Of a stretch of DNA of 64,000 nucleotides, positions 1-9,741 are shown one piece after another. This DNA is from an uncultured Christensenella sp. (GTDB taxonomy: Bacteria; Bacillota; Clostridia; Christensenellales; Borkfalkiaceae): positions 244,651 through 308,650 of the forward strand of contig CAJUER010000001.1 in NCBI GenBank assembly GCA_910585705.1. Reading direction: 5' to 3'. Under the pieces are notes generated by a model. It did not search any database. It was not told where the DNA came from and saw nothing but the letters and a program-made list of their open reading frames with translations. Every line of letters starts with the position of its first letter. The first letter of the stretch is position 1. Both the position numbers and the translations under genes were made by a program.

Positions 1-503
1 ACGGAAACAGAGAAGTTGTATTTGCATTTGACTTGCACTTTTCCAACTTCCCGCTTCTCGCGGATTATGCAACCCTTTCGGGCAATTTGCTCGGTTATAC
101 TTTCCCTACGGTCATAGAAAATGCTTCTTACTATTGCGGAGAAACATTGCTTATAAACGTAACCGCCAATTGCGACAGTATCCGCGTTGACAGCCCCTTA
201 AATAAAATAGTTTATCTCGATACTTCCGCCGCCGTGTGCGAGTTTACCCTGAACGAAGTCGGCGCATATAAAATCACGATGATATCAGGCGAAACGGAAA
301 GAGTTTTTAACGTCTATTCTTCGTTGCCCGAAGAAGAGCGCGTTCCCGCTTCGAAGGCTTCGGCTTTCAGCTTGCAGGGCGAAGCCGGCAATAAAAAGCT
401 GAACGGAATTTACGATGATCTTTTACCCTTTTTTATAATGCTTGCATTATTGTTTGCGGCAGACTGGATGGTGTATTGTTATGAGCAGTATCAACTTCGA
501 TAA
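1..503 (+). CDS. BatA-like VWA membrane protein, C-terminal part (5' end outside window)
   Basis: The reading frame is open from base 3 and ends at 503, so only the last ~167 residues are present. The segment VVFAFDLHFSNFPLLADY resembles the stretch after the VWA-type domain of BatA/aerotolerance-type membrane proteins, where a hydrophobic strand precedes a DLHxSxFPL motif. A Cys-containing beta-rich region follows, and a C-terminal membrane helix (FFIMLALLFAADWMVYCYE) ends the protein. The next gene starts inside this one (481), so the two are translationally coupled. In other Clostridia such genes sit with a MoxR ATPase and a DUF58 protein, expected to the left of the window. The family assignment is by resemblance; the VWA domain itself is not visible here. 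Confidence 0.7.
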   Translation, partial: GNREVVFAFDLHFSNFPLLADYATLSGNLLGYTFPTVIENASYYCGETLLINVTANCDSIRVDSPLNKIVYLDTSAAVCEFTLNEVGAYKITMISGETERVFNVYSSLPEEERVPASKASAFSLQGEAGNKKLNGIYDDLLPFFIMLALLFAADWMVYCYEQYQLR

Positions 504-3141
504 CGTTTATTGGTTATTCATAGCAGTACCTTTGCTTGCGGTTCTGACAGTGCCGTTTGCGATAGCGATTCGCAAGGACAACAGAAACGGGCATAATATT
601 GCTTCTATATGTATTCACATTGTAATGGCGGTTCTTATTGCTTTTGCCGCAGCAGGCACGAGTATTGTTACGGTCATTACCGAAACAGACGTGTATGTGC
701 TTGCAGACGTTTCTTACTCGGCGGAAAAAAACCTTGATACAATCGACGGTTACATTTCAAATTTGAAGAAAAATCTGCCGCGTAATTCTAAGCTCGGAGT
801 GGTATGTTTCGGCAAGGAAAGCGAAGTTCTGACGGGCTTGGGCAAAAAGGTTAAGCCCGTACGGGAATCCAACGTAGACGACAGTGAAACGAACATAGCT
901 TCCGCATTGGAGTATACGGGCGGACTTTTCAAGGAAGGCGTTATAAAGCGCATTGTGCTAATCACGGACGGCAAGCAGACTTATGACAACGGCGCTAACG
1001 AGCTTAAACGCACGGTTGAAAATTTAAAGACGCGCGATATTCGCGTCGACGCAATTTATCTTAACGACAATATTTCCGAAGACGCGAAAGAGGTTCAAAT
1101 TTCGAGCGCGGAATTTACGCGTACGGCGTACCTTAACCACAGCGAGCGCGTACAGCTTTTAATTCAAAGCAGTTACCGCGCAAACGCAAGTATCACGCTT
1201 TACAGGAACGGAGAGGAGTACGACAAACTGCCCGTAACCTTAAGCATAGGCGCGAATACGGTCGGCTTCGAATTGGATACTTCGGTATCAGGAGAGTATG
1301 ATTATCGTGCGGTTGTTGACGCTGAAGGCGACGAAAGCAGTTTAAATAACACCTATTCGTTTACGCAGGTCGTTTCGGGTGCGGTGAATATACTTCTTGT
1401 TACCGCCGACGCAAGCGATGAAGAGCAGGTAAAAAGCTTATACGGAAGCGAGGCGCAGATTACAAGCTATAACGTAAATAAAAACGCAAACGTACCCGTC
1501 AGCATCGAAGAGCTTTGCGATTACGATGAAATTATTTTATCCGATGTGGACTTAACTTCGCTGAACAATTACGAAATGTTTTTAAACAGCTTAAACACGG
1601 TAATATCGTCTTTCGGCAAAAGTCTTTTGACGGTCGGCGATATGTGCATACAGCTTAAAACGGAAGGTGAGCTGAAAGCGCTTGACGATATGCTTCCCGT
1701 AAGATACGGCGATTCTCTCGATAATCCCAAACTTTATACGATAGTTCTCGACGTTTCGCGCAGTATGCAGATATGGTCGCGAATGATTTTGGCAAAGCAG
1801 GCGGCGGCGCGGCTTGTCGGCGGATTAAATGATTCCGATTTTGTTTGTATAGTTGCGTTCTCCGGTGACGTCAAAGTGTTGCAGGCTCCCTCAAAAGTCG
1901 GCGATTGCCGCGAGGAAATATCCGAAAAATTGTCAGATATTTCATTCGAACAGGGTACGCTTGTCGGGCTTGGACTCAACAAGGCGCTTGACGAAATGCG
2001 TAAGAATACGGATAACTATTCGGAAATGCAGGTTATGCTTATTACCGACGGTTTAACTTATGAAGGTTATCCCCAAGAGGACGGCAAAAAGTACGACCCC
2101 TCTGTTGCGGTACAGGCTATGCGAGCATACGGAATAGTCACGTCAGTATTAAGCGTAGGCGGCGGTAATGAAAATCTTGAATGGCTCGATACGCTTGCGG
2201 CTCAGGGCAGAGGAAAACACTTTCACGCTAACGACGAAAAAGAGCTTGAGCTGGTAATGTTCGAGGCGGTGAAAAAGGAAACGCAGGAACCTGTAACGGA
2301 AAACAGTTGGATAACAAAGAATAAACCGCGCGATGAAGTTTTGGACGGCGTAAACCTTGACGACGCTTATGTTTCGAAATTTATTATAAGCAAATCGAAA
2401 TCGAGCGCGACGGACGTTCTTACCGTCGGATACAAGTATCAGAACGTGACGGTCGACGTTCCGCTCTATTCTTACTGGAATTACGGAAACGGCAAAGTTT
2501 CAAGTTATACCGCAAATTTTGCGGAAATTAACAGTATGAGCGGCTCGTCTGATATGAACGAAAATTTCTTTAAAAACGTCATGTCTACGGCGGTTCCGTC
2601 TGAAAAGATAAGCTGTCCTTACAAGGTCGGCACACAGCGCTCCGGCAAAACCGCAAGGGTTCAAATTACTCCCGCACAGCTTCATGCTAACGCGACCGCT
2701 CGTATAGAAATCGTAACCCCCGACGGGCAGACAATTTCAGACGGTTTTACGTTTGATTCTTCCGCCTACTATTATGAATTTGCAACTCCCGACGTCGGAA
2801 AATATTCGATTTCGGTCAGCTATGCTTACGGCGGAAACGAGTATTCGTGCAAAACGGGCTTCGATGTTTCATATATGCCCGAATACGACGAGTTTACCGT
2901 TTATGAAGCATCCGTGCTCTATAAAATGGTAGGAGGCGACGGCACGGTAAGCGAGGACGGCAATCTGAAAATAGAGAACGACGAAAGCGAAGTTGAAACT
3001 TACGTAATCCGTCTTACGGTGCCTTTCCTTGCGGTTTGCGCAGTTTTGTTTGTGGCAGATATAATTATCCGAAAGCTTAAATGGAACGACGTAGTAAGCC
3101 TTTTCGGCAAAGTTAAAAAAGATAAAGGAGGCGGCAAATGA
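481..3141 (+). CDS. Membrane protein with two VWA domains
   Basis: The 886-aa protein has two N-terminal membrane helices (residues ~9-30 and ~40-62) and two VWA domains. The first contains the MIDAS motif DVSYS with ITDG further on; the second contains DVSRS with ITDGL. Both keep the DxSxS metal-binding pattern. Between them a segment beginning VNILLVTAD resembles the glutamine-amidotransferase-like fold found in this family. A C-terminal helix (~850-870) leaves a short basic tail, so the VWA domains are predicted outside the cell. I chose ATG 481 rather than the upstream in-frame TTG at 442, because 481 gives a normal membrane-anchor start with only a 23-nt overlap with the preceding gene. 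The stop overlaps the next start as ATGA. The biological role is unknown; BatA/BatB-type complexes are linked to envelope stress in other bacteria. Confidence 0.8.
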   Translation: MSSINFDNVYWLFIAVPLLAVLTVPFAIAIRKDNRNGHNIASICIHIVMAVLIAFAAAGTSIVTVITETDVYVLADVSYSAEKNLDTIDGYISNLKKNLPRNSKLGVVCFGKESEVLTGLGKKVKPVRESNVDDSETNIASALEYTGGLFKEGVIKRIVLITDGKQTYDNGANELKRTVENLKTRDIRVDAIYLNDNISEDAKEVQISSAEFTRTAYLNHSERVQLLIQSSYRANASITLYRNGEEYDKLPVTLSIGANTVGFELDTSVSGEYDYRAVVDAEGDESSLNNTYSFTQVVSGAVNILLVTADASDEEQVKSLYGSEAQITSYNVNKNANVPVSIEELCDYDEIILSDVDLTSLNNYEMFLNSLNTVISSFGKSLLTVGDMCIQLKTEGELKALDDMLPVRYGDSLDNPKLYTIVLDVSRSMQIWSRMILAKQAAARLVGGLNDSDFVCIVAFSGDVKVLQAPSKVGDCREEISEKLSDISFEQGTLVGLGLNKALDEMRKNTDNYSEMQVMLITDGLTYEGYPQEDGKKYDPSVAVQAMRAYGIVTSVLSVGGGNENLEWLDTLAAQGRGKHFHANDEKELELVMFEAVKKETQEPVTENSWITKNKPRDEVLDGVNLDDAYVSKFIISKSKSSATDVLTVGYKYQNVTVDVPLYSYWNYGNGKVSSYTANFAEINSMSGSSDMNENFFKNVMSTAVPSEKISCPYKVGTQRSGKTARVQITPAQLHANATARIEIVTPDGQTISDGFTFDSSAYYYEFATPDVGKYSISVSYAYGGNEYSCKTGFDVSYMPEYDEFTVYEASVLYKMVGGDGTVSEDGNLKIENDESEVETYVIRLTVPFLAVCAVLFVADIIIRKLKWNDVVSLFGKVKKDKGGGK

Positions 3142-4511
3142 AAAAACTTTTAACGATATTGGTTTGCGCCGTCCTCACGCTTATTCTTTCGATAGGAGTT
3201 ACGGGCTGTAAGAACGGGGGCGAAGGAAAACTTCCTCCGAATCCGGACGGCGACAATCCCGGAGGCGAAAACCCCGTCGATCCGTCACCCGGACCCGACG
3301 AAAATACGGAAGGGGTGTTTACGGCAACGCTTATCTATGAAGGCGAAACCTTTGTTCCTCAGTCCGAAATCAGCGCGTTGTGGACTTCGGACGACGGTTC
3401 AAGTATAAGCAAAGCGGAGTTTAATTCGGACGGCGTTGCAACCGTTAACGGGCTTGACGGCGATTATTCGGTAACACTTTCCGCATTACCCGAAGGTTAT
3501 ACTTACAACCCCAATATCTACAATGCTTCAAACGAAAACAGGGACGTAAAAATCGAACTGTATAAAATTTTACCGACGGTGGGTAAAGGTACCGACAAAT
3601 ATAAAAATATCATAACGCTTTCACGGTTGGGTGCGTACCGACTTACATTCACCAAAGCCGACCAGCAGATTTTCTGTCAGTATAAACCTTCCAAAAACGG
3701 AGTTTATACGATAGAGTCGGTAATGGACGTCAACGCCAACGAGGTAAATCCGCGTATCGATATTTATATGGGCACGGACGCGTGGAAACCCGAAAAACCT
3801 ACGCGGTCGATAGACGGCGGTGGCGCAAGCTCGGTTTACACAAAAAACTTCAAATATCAAGTTACCATGTCGGATTCGGAAAAGGGCGCAGTGTATGCGT
3901 TTGCTGTTAAGTTTGACAGCCGCGTAGAATTGCCTGTTTACATAGATTTCATAATCACGAGAAACGGCTCGTTCGAGAATCAGACAACTTCATATGAGTT
4001 AGTCGTTCCGCAGGCATCGCTTAGAAAAGCGCCTGACTATAACAGACGATTGACTTACTTCGGGCTCGACGATACTCCTAACGGCGTGCTTGACGGCAAT
4101 CGAGTTAAAATCGCCGAAGACGGCTACTATCATTTGGTGGACGAAAGCGGCAACGTAACCGATAGAATACTTTACGCACAGATAACTCAGCCGAATAAGG
4201 TTGTAAACTTTCAAGAACCGCTCGTGGCAATGAAATTTAATAATAAGGATTACACGTTTTTTATAAGGGGATACGGCGGACTCGAAGCCGCAAAACACCC
4301 GTTAAGAGATGCGTTCAAGGACGAAATTTCTTATTATGACTGTGTGAATAAAGACGGCGCCTGTGCTGTTACAGAAGAGCTTAAAGAATTCTTGCAAGAA
4401 TTTTGTCTGAAAAATATGTACTTTTACGACGGTATGGGTTGGGCTGAAAACTTAGGTTATAACTCAACGGATAAAAATATGTGGCTGTGTTTTTGCGGCT
4501 ATTACAAGTAA
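3138..4511 (+). CDS. Putative lipoprotein of unknown function
   Basis: The 457-aa protein has a lipoprotein signal peptide: a KK basic start, a hydrophobic core, and the lipobox VTGC with Cys about residue 24. A Pro/Asp/Gly-rich linker (~28-58) then probably spans the cell wall. The body looks beta-rich: a short Ig-like or Cna-B-like segment (~60-135, with DGDYSVTLSALPEGY) is followed by a region I do not recognise. It overlaps the stop of the two-VWA gene by 4 nt (ATGA), so it is expected to be co-translated and to act at the outer membrane face with the VWA proteins. No catalytic motif was seen. Function unknown. Confidence 0.75.
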   Translation: MKKLLTILVCAVLTLILSIGVTGCKNGGEGKLPPNPDGDNPGGENPVDPSPGPDENTEGVFTATLIYEGETFVPQSEISALWTSDDGSSISKAEFNSDGVATVNGLDGDYSVTLSALPEGYTYNPNIYNASNENRDVKIELYKILPTVGKGTDKYKNIITLSRLGAYRLTFTKADQQIFCQYKPSKNGVYTIESVMDVNANEVNPRIDIYMGTDAWKPEKPTRSIDGGGASSVYTKNFKYQVTMSDSEKGAVYAFAVKFDSRVELPVYIDFIITRNGSFENQTTSYELVVPQASLRKAPDYNRRLTYFGLDDTPNGVLDGNRVKIAEDGYYHLVDESGNVTDRILYAQITQPNKVVNFQEPLVAMKFNNKDYTFFIRGYGGLEAAKHPLRDAFKDEISYYDCVNKDGACAVTEELKEFLQEFCLKNMYFYDGMGWAENLGYNSTDKNMWLCFCGYYK

Positions 4512-4577
4512 ATAATCGGCTGATTTAATTTGTCGGCAGAAGGTTTAAACACAAAAAATTAAAAAGGAGAATAAAAA

Positions 4578-7556
4578 ATGAAAGCAAAGAAATTTATGGC
4601 TGCTATATCCGCAATCGTAATGAGTACGACAATGTGTCTTTCCGTTGTCGGTTGTAAAGATAAGCATACACACAGCGTTGCGGATTCCGATTGGAAAATA
4701 TCCACAGCTCCCACATGCGAAGCTGATGGTGAGGAAACGGGACTTTGCGACTGCGGCGAACAGTTGACCCGCAAGGTGGAGGCGCTCGGACACAAATACG
4801 GCGATTGGCAGATTGTTAAACCTACTGCGGACGCTGCGGGCAAGGCAACAAAGGTTTGCGGAAACGACGGTTCGCATAACGTGGAAGCCTTACTTCCCGC
4901 GATTAAAAATTCCGGAAATAAATATCAGGTAAAGGGTGACGGTGTTGCAAAAACATATACTCTTACACACGAGCTCGGTAATGTCGAATTCATACAGTAT
5001 CTGGTTTCGGACGCAACTGCGGCGGCAAGCGAAAACGCAGATTCCGTCATCAAGGGCGACGTTGATTACAGCAACGTAAAATATAGTTACGCTGCCTCAA
5101 ATGGCGTAGCTAATCCCAATGAGTATAATAAAGATCCGGTAGTAACGGATTCGAAATTATCTTACGAGCTGGGCGACGGATGCGCACATTACACTGACGA
5201 TTCTGCATATACCGATACATGGTATGCTGAAACTGAAAGCGGAATATTCTCGTATCTGACGTTTATAAACAGCTATAACGAAAATGAGAATAAACCCGTA
5301 ACGGATGTTGACGGTGACGTGCTTAAAGGTTTTCCTCTCGGCTTTACTTATTACGGTAAGGGACATAAGGAGGCGGGTCTTGAAAGGTACATAGAGTATC
5401 TTTACGGCTGTGCTGTTGTAAATCCCAATAATGACTTTAAAGAAGAGGTTAAGGAGGTTGACGGTAAAATCGTCTATTCCTTCAGCTTCAGCGAATTACA
5501 GGACGTAGGTAGCGCTCCCCAGCACGTTGACCCGAATATCGATTTGGGAAGGAGTTTGTATTTACATATAAATGAAGTCGAGTTTGTACTGAACGACGAC
5601 AATATAGCAGAAAGCGCGACGGTTACAAACACGCTTTATATGATTCTGTTTAACGAAGAAGTTGTCGGTTCGTCTAAATGGGTGGCTACGCCGCAGATAG
5701 AGCAGCTTGATGACGAGACCTGGCGCGTTAAAGACGAGTGGAAAGGCAAACCGATGAATGTTCAAAAGTTCACTTTCAAGCAAAAGTCCGAACTTGCGGA
5801 AGGTGAATCCAAACCCGTTTTACCTATTCAGTATGACGATCTGTTTGCACAATCCTTCGATTTGTATACTGAGACTATCAACAACGTAAAGTTTAAGATA
5901 ACTCAAGTTGATAACGGTCAATCGCTTCTTAAAATCGATCGAGACGAAAACGGCAATTTAATTTACGGGTATACGGAAATTAACGATCAAAGTATGAATA
6001 TAGTTTCCTTTACGCCCAGCGACAGCAAAAAATACAACAATGAGGTATTATCGATAAATCCCGGAGAATCTCTTTATTTCTCGCTGAGGAATGTATCTCC
6101 GTCGACAGCCAACTTTAATTATGATGATATAAAATTTTATCTGCGAACGAGCTCTGGCGATGAACTTCTTCAATTTAATTACGAGGGCGGCGAAGACGGA
6201 CATATAAAGGTAGGCTCGAATCCCGTATTCAAGACGTTAAGCCTTAACTTCTATCTTGCGGGCGAACATGAAGTTGTTATCAAAACAACCAACTGCGAAA
6301 AAGTAGTAAAAGTGAAAGTCAATCCCGTTGCGCCTGCAAAATTGAATTCGCTTGTATACGAGTATGACGAAGTGAAAGAGCAGGAATCGTGGAATAATTT
6401 AATTAAGGATTTTACGGTTTATGTGGGTCAGCCTCTTTATTTCACTTCTCAGGTGTTGCACCCCGCTTACGAAATAGCGGATTTTACCGCAACAATAAGC
6501 GGTGAGTCGGAAGCTGTTTTGACCGACGATAAAAAAGGCGACGTTAGCGTTAAAAAGTTTGTGGCGGATAAAGACGGCTTCTATACGGTGACGCTTGCTT
6601 CTACGGCAAACAATAAAGCGACTTCAAAAATTCGTATAACCGTACTTGAAGCGCCGGACGTAGCAAACGTGTTCAACACCGAATACGAAAATACGGATAA
6701 GTCTTTACCCGTTTCGCTTACATTAACACCTTCTGCGGAAGGCGCAACGGCAGGCACCGCTTCGCTTGAAATCGGCGGGGATACAACAACTTTTAATTAT
6801 TCATACGTTGACGGTGAAGTTAAAGTAACGAATATAAACGGTGCGCTCAGTGCAATCGGACTTAAACTTACCGAAGGATATAAGCTTGTTTTAACTTATA
6901 CCGAAGGGCCTAATAACACGCACAAGGTTTTGCTTAAAGACGTAAAAGAAGTTGTAAACGAACTTCTCGGAGCTCACAATCTTGTCAGTAAGGCAAATGC
7001 CGAAGAGTTTGACGTAAAGGTCGAGGGTAAGTATACTATATCGCATATCTCAAACGGATTATATAAGTACAACCTCAACGGCACTGATTCAGAATTCCAG
7101 ATTGGTTCAACTACACTCACGCTCAAGGTGGGCGATAAACTCAAAATCTATAACGACGTTGCCGCAGAAGGCGATATGTTTGTAGTTACATATAAAGCAA
7201 TTCAGGAATCAAGCGGTTACGGATTCGCGGAGACTCAGTGGAAGGCAACCATAAACAGTTATTATAACTTAACTATTACGTTCGATTCTGAAAACAGCGG
7301 CAGTTTCATTGATTCTATGTCAAACTCTGATACGTTTACTTTTACCGAAACGGATATCGGCGACGGAAGGCATAAATTAACGTTCAGCTGTGAAAACAAT
7401 GCAAGCTGGTTCCTTTATGACGATATGGTCAATACCGATGACGGCACGATATACAGTTATTTTACGGTAAAGGACGGAAAGGTAGACGCTATTGTTTTGG
7501 TTCTTGACGACGGTAATTTCAATTCGAAAGTTGTAACCTTAACAAAAATAGCTTAA
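4578..7556 (+). CDS. Large putative lipoprotein with N-terminal Cys/His repeats
   Basis: The 992-aa protein has a signal peptide ending in the lipobox VVGC (Cys ~26), followed at once by HTH. Two short repeats with PTC...CDCG and HKYGDW motifs (residues ~30-95) resemble the small Cys/His-rich surface repeats common in gut Clostridia lipoproteins. The rest is beta-rich and repetitive, with several Ig-like stretches (for example ending in ITVLEAP near 690). A ribosome binding site AAGGAG lies 8 nt before the ATG. It is separated by 66 nt from the preceding lipoprotein gene and is followed by a strong terminator, so it probably closes the same operon. No enzyme motif was found; ligand binding or surface adhesion is inference. 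Confidence 0.75.
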   Translation: MKAKKFMAAISAIVMSTTMCLSVVGCKDKHTHSVADSDWKISTAPTCEADGEETGLCDCGEQLTRKVEALGHKYGDWQIVKPTADAAGKATKVCGNDGSHNVEALLPAIKNSGNKYQVKGDGVAKTYTLTHELGNVEFIQYLVSDATAAASENADSVIKGDVDYSNVKYSYAASNGVANPNEYNKDPVVTDSKLSYELGDGCAHYTDDSAYTDTWYAETESGIFSYLTFINSYNENENKPVTDVDGDVLKGFPLGFTYYGKGHKEAGLERYIEYLYGCAVVNPNNDFKEEVKEVDGKIVYSFSFSELQDVGSAPQHVDPNIDLGRSLYLHINEVEFVLNDDNIAESATVTNTLYMILFNEEVVGSSKWVATPQIEQLDDETWRVKDEWKGKPMNVQKFTFKQKSELAEGESKPVLPIQYDDLFAQSFDLYTETINNVKFKITQVDNGQSLLKIDRDENGNLIYGYTEINDQSMNIVSFTPSDSKKYNNEVLSINPGESLYFSLRNVSPSTANFNYDDIKFYLRTSSGDELLQFNYEGGEDGHIKVGSNPVFKTLSLNFYLAGEHEVVIKTTNCEKVVKVKVNPVAPAKLNSLVYEYDEVKEQESWNNLIKDFTVYVGQPLYFTSQVLHPAYEIADFTATISGESEAVLTDDKKGDVSVKKFVADKDGFYTVTLASTANNKATSKIRITVLEAPDVANVFNTEYENTDKSLPVSLTLTPSAEGATAGTASLEIGGDTTTFNYSYVDGEVKVTNINGALSAIGLKLTEGYKLVLTYTEGPNNTHKVLLKDVKEVVNELLGAHNLVSKANAEEFDVKVEGKYTISHISNGLYKYNLNGTDSEFQIGSTTLTLKVGDKLKIYNDVAAEGDMFVVTYKAIQESSGYGFAETQWKATINSYYNLTITFDSENSGSFIDSMSNSDTFTFTETDIGDGRHKLTFSCENNASWFLYDDMVNTDDGTIYSYFTVKDGKVDAIVLVLDDGNFNSKVVTLTKIA

Positions 7557-7592
7557 TTTTGCCGAACGCCAGTTTTAGGTGACAGACAAAAA

Positions 7593-7621
7593 AATTACGC
7601 GGGTTACCGCGTAATTTTTTT
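7593..7621 (+). terminator. Rho-independent terminator
   Basis: A 10-bp stem (AATTACGCGG with CCGCGTAATT) has a GTTA loop and is followed by a run of T. It ends the VWA/lipoprotein operon. Confidence 0.85.
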
Positions 7622-7658
7622 GTGCATAAAAAAGCTTTAAATAATAAAACTAAATGTA

Positions 7659-8666
7659 ATGGCAAATCAAATAAAAAAAGGAAATACGGTTTTCTTTAAA
7701 AACGAGCCCAGAATTATGTCTTTCGCGGCAATTTGCGGCAGTAAAGAAAAAGTCGGCATAATAGGCGAATACGCAGATATTACCTTAGAAGACGATATGT
7801 ATGAGGAAAGCACGTTTGAAAAAGCCGAATGCAAGATGCTTACAAACGCAATCGCGCTTGCAATAGAAAAGGGCGGCTTTATGGAAAAGGATATCGATGT
7901 GCTGCTTTCGGGCGACCTTCTTAACCAGATAATTTCAGCCAGCTTCGCCGCGAGGGATTATGATTTTCCCTTTCTCGGACTGTATTCTGCTTGCTCTACC
8001 ATGAGCGAAAGTATGATGCTTGCGGCAATGCTTGTAAACGCGGGTTATGTAAAACGTGCGGTTGCCGCTACGGGCTCGCACTTCGCTTCTGCGGAAAGGC
8101 AATACCGTTACCCTTTGGAGCAAGGCACAACCCGTCCTCCGCAATCGCAGTGGACGGTCACTGGCGCAGGCGGCTGCGTTATAGGTGAGAATAAGGAAGG
8201 TATCAAAATAACTTCAGCAACTATGGGCAGGGTGTGCGATTACGGCGTAACCGACGTAAACAATATGGGCGCGGCTATGGCGCCTGCCGCCGCCGACACC
8301 ATAATGCAACATTTCAGGGACACAGGAACTCAACCGACTGATTACGATATGATTCTGACGGGCGACTTGGGGGCGCTCGGTAGCCGCATAGTCAAGGATT
8401 TGACATGGGAAAAGGGTTACGATATTTCTGCGCGTCATGTTGACTGCGGCGAAGTAATTTATAAAGTTATAGAGGACGAGTTTCAGGGCGGAAGCGGCGC
8501 AGGTTGTTCCGCAACCGTTTTAAATTCGTATGTGCTTACAAAAATGCAGGCAGGGCTGTATAAGCGCATTTTGTTCGCCGCAACGGGCGCATTGCTTTCA
8601 ACGGTGTCGTCCGGTCAAGGCGAATCTATTCCCTGCATAAGCCACGCGGTGGAGTTGGAGTTATAA
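7659..8666 (+). CDS. spoVAD: Stage V sporulation protein AD
   Basis: The 335-aa protein is a thiolase-fold member of the SpoVA complex, which moves dipicolinic acid into the forespore and binds it on its cytoplasmic face. Characteristic stretches are GLYSACSTM (~105), the TGSHFASAERQYRYPLEQG region (~138-156) and the C-terminal GQGESIPCISHAVELE. Length matches the family. It is 4 nt upstream of spoVAE. No Shine-Dalgarno sequence is seen before ATG 7659; a GCATA at 7623-7627 could be part of a sigma-G-type -35, but the -10 is poor. The gene that usually precedes it, spoVAC, is not upstream; lipoprotein genes are there instead. Confidence 0.93.
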   Translation: MANQIKKGNTVFFKNEPRIMSFAAICGSKEKVGIIGEYADITLEDDMYEESTFEKAECKMLTNAIALAIEKGGFMEKDIDVLLSGDLLNQIISASFAARDYDFPFLGLYSACSTMSESMMLAAMLVNAGYVKRAVAATGSHFASAERQYRYPLEQGTTRPPQSQWTVTGAGGCVIGENKEGIKITSATMGRVCDYGVTDVNNMGAAMAPAAADTIMQHFRDTGTQPTDYDMILTGDLGALGSRIVKDLTWEKGYDISARHVDCGEVIYKVIEDEFQGGSGAGCSATVLNSYVLTKMQAGLYKRILFAATGALLSTVSSGQGESIPCISHAVELEL

Positions 8667-8670
8667 AGCT

Positions 8671-9054
8671 ATGGGACAGGAAATTTTATTTATTCTGCTT
8701 GCTTATTTAAAGGCGTTTGCCGTTGGCGGAGCGATCTGCCTTATTGCGCAGATAATAATTAATTTTACAAATTTGACCGCAGGGAAAATTCTCGTCTATT
8801 TTATGCTTTCTGGGGTTGTGCTAACTGCGATAGGCGTGTACCAACCTCTTGTAGAGTTTGCGGGCGCAGGCGCAACCGTTCCCATTTCGGGTTTCGGCTA
8901 TCTGCTCGCTAACGGAGCGATGAAGGGAGCGGAAAAAGGATTTTTCGGAGCAATAACGGGCTCGCTTGCCGCCGCAAGCGCAGGCGTAACCGCCGCTGTG
9001 GTATTTTCGTTTATAATGGCTTTAATTTTTAAATCAAGAACCAAGCCCAACTGA
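8671..9054 (+). CDS. spoVAE: Stage V sporulation protein AE (SpoVAC/SpoVAEB family)
   Basis: The 127-aa integral membrane protein belongs to the SpoVAC/SpoVAEB family, a subunit of the dipicolinate channel. It shows the family signatures KAFAVGGAICLIAQI, TAGKILVYFMLSGV and FAGAGATVPISGFGYLLANGA, with about four helices. The last motif is the SpoVAEB form. A purine-rich GGAG at the end of spoVAD serves as ribosome binding site. Because SpoVAC belongs to the same family, this single copy may have to fill both roles, or SpoVAC is encoded elsewhere. Confidence 0.9.
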   Translation: MGQEILFILLAYLKAFAVGGAICLIAQIIINFTNLTAGKILVYFMLSGVVLTAIGVYQPLVEFAGAGATVPISGFGYLLANGAMKGAEKGFFGAITGSLAAASAGVTAAVVFSFIMALIFKSRTKPN

Positions 9055-9062
9055 CATACAAT
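9055..9062 (+). promoter_or_regulatory. Candidate sigma-E -10 element for yunB
   Basis: CATACAAT matches the known sigma-E -10 consensus (CATACANT). It overlaps the end of spoVAE and lies 5 nt before the yunB start, so the predicted mRNA would be leaderless or nearly so. No convincing sigma-E -35 is seen, so this remains a candidate. Confidence 0.4.
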
Positions 9063-9067
9063 ATTGT

Positions 9068-9730
9068 ATGGCGAAGAAAAACGCAAAATTCAAGCGGTTC
9101 AAAATACTACTGGTGTTCATATGTCTGTTTATTGTTGCAACGCTTATATATTTTCAGCGCAATGTAACGCGTGTGCTCATTTCCATAAGCGAAGCAACGA
9201 TACGTTCTATTACGACGGTTGCGGTAAACGACGCGATTTATTACACTTTGAACGACGCTTTGCGCTATGAGGATTTGATAAAAATAGAGCGAGACGGTGA
9301 CGGAAACGTTTCTACGATCACAACCGACTCGCTTAAAATTAACAGAATAGCAAGGGATACCGCGTATTTTTCGCAGGAGAACCTGAATAAAATGAGCGCG
9401 GAGGGAATAATGGTTCCGATAGGCGCGCTTACGGGAATAGAGGCGCTTGCCGGTTTCGGTCAGAAAATAAACATAAAAATTATTCCCATAAGCAACGTTG
9501 AATGTCGCTTTGTTTCAAAGTTCGTTGACGCAGGAATCAATCAGACAAAACACTCGTTGTACCTTGAAATAGTTTCCGATATTTCCATTATTCTTCCGTC
9601 TAAAAGCACCAATCTTGCGTCCACAATTGAGGTGCTTATCTGCGAAAGCGTCATATCGGGCAAAATTCCCGATACATATCTTCAAGCCTCTCTTGCAGGC
9701 TCGAACAATGCGCTTGTGCCAAAAAAATAG
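9068..9730 (+). CDS. yunB: Sporulation protein YunB
   Basis: The 220-aa protein has an N-terminal membrane anchor (~12-32) followed by a YunB domain, seen in the segments AVNDAIYYTLND, the MVPIGALTGIEALAGFGQKI region (~120-140) and a C-terminal half ending in SIEVLICESVISGKIP-like sequence. YunB in Bacillus subtilis is a sigma-E-controlled sporulation protein needed for normal spore formation; its molecular function is unknown. It starts 13 nt after spoVAE and ends only 11 nt from the convergent pheT stop, with no terminator between. No Shine-Dalgarno sequence precedes ATG 9068. Confidence 0.85.
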   Translation: MAKKNAKFKRFKILLVFICLFIVATLIYFQRNVTRVLISISEATIRSITTVAVNDAIYYTLNDALRYEDLIKIERDGDGNVSTITTDSLKINRIARDTAYFSQENLNKMSAEGIMVPIGALTGIEALAGFGQKINIKIIPISNVECRFVSKFVDAGINQTKHSLYLEIVSDISIILPSKSTNLASTIEVLICESVISGKIPDTYLQASLAGSNNALVPKK

Positions 9731-9741
9731 TAAAAATTAGC

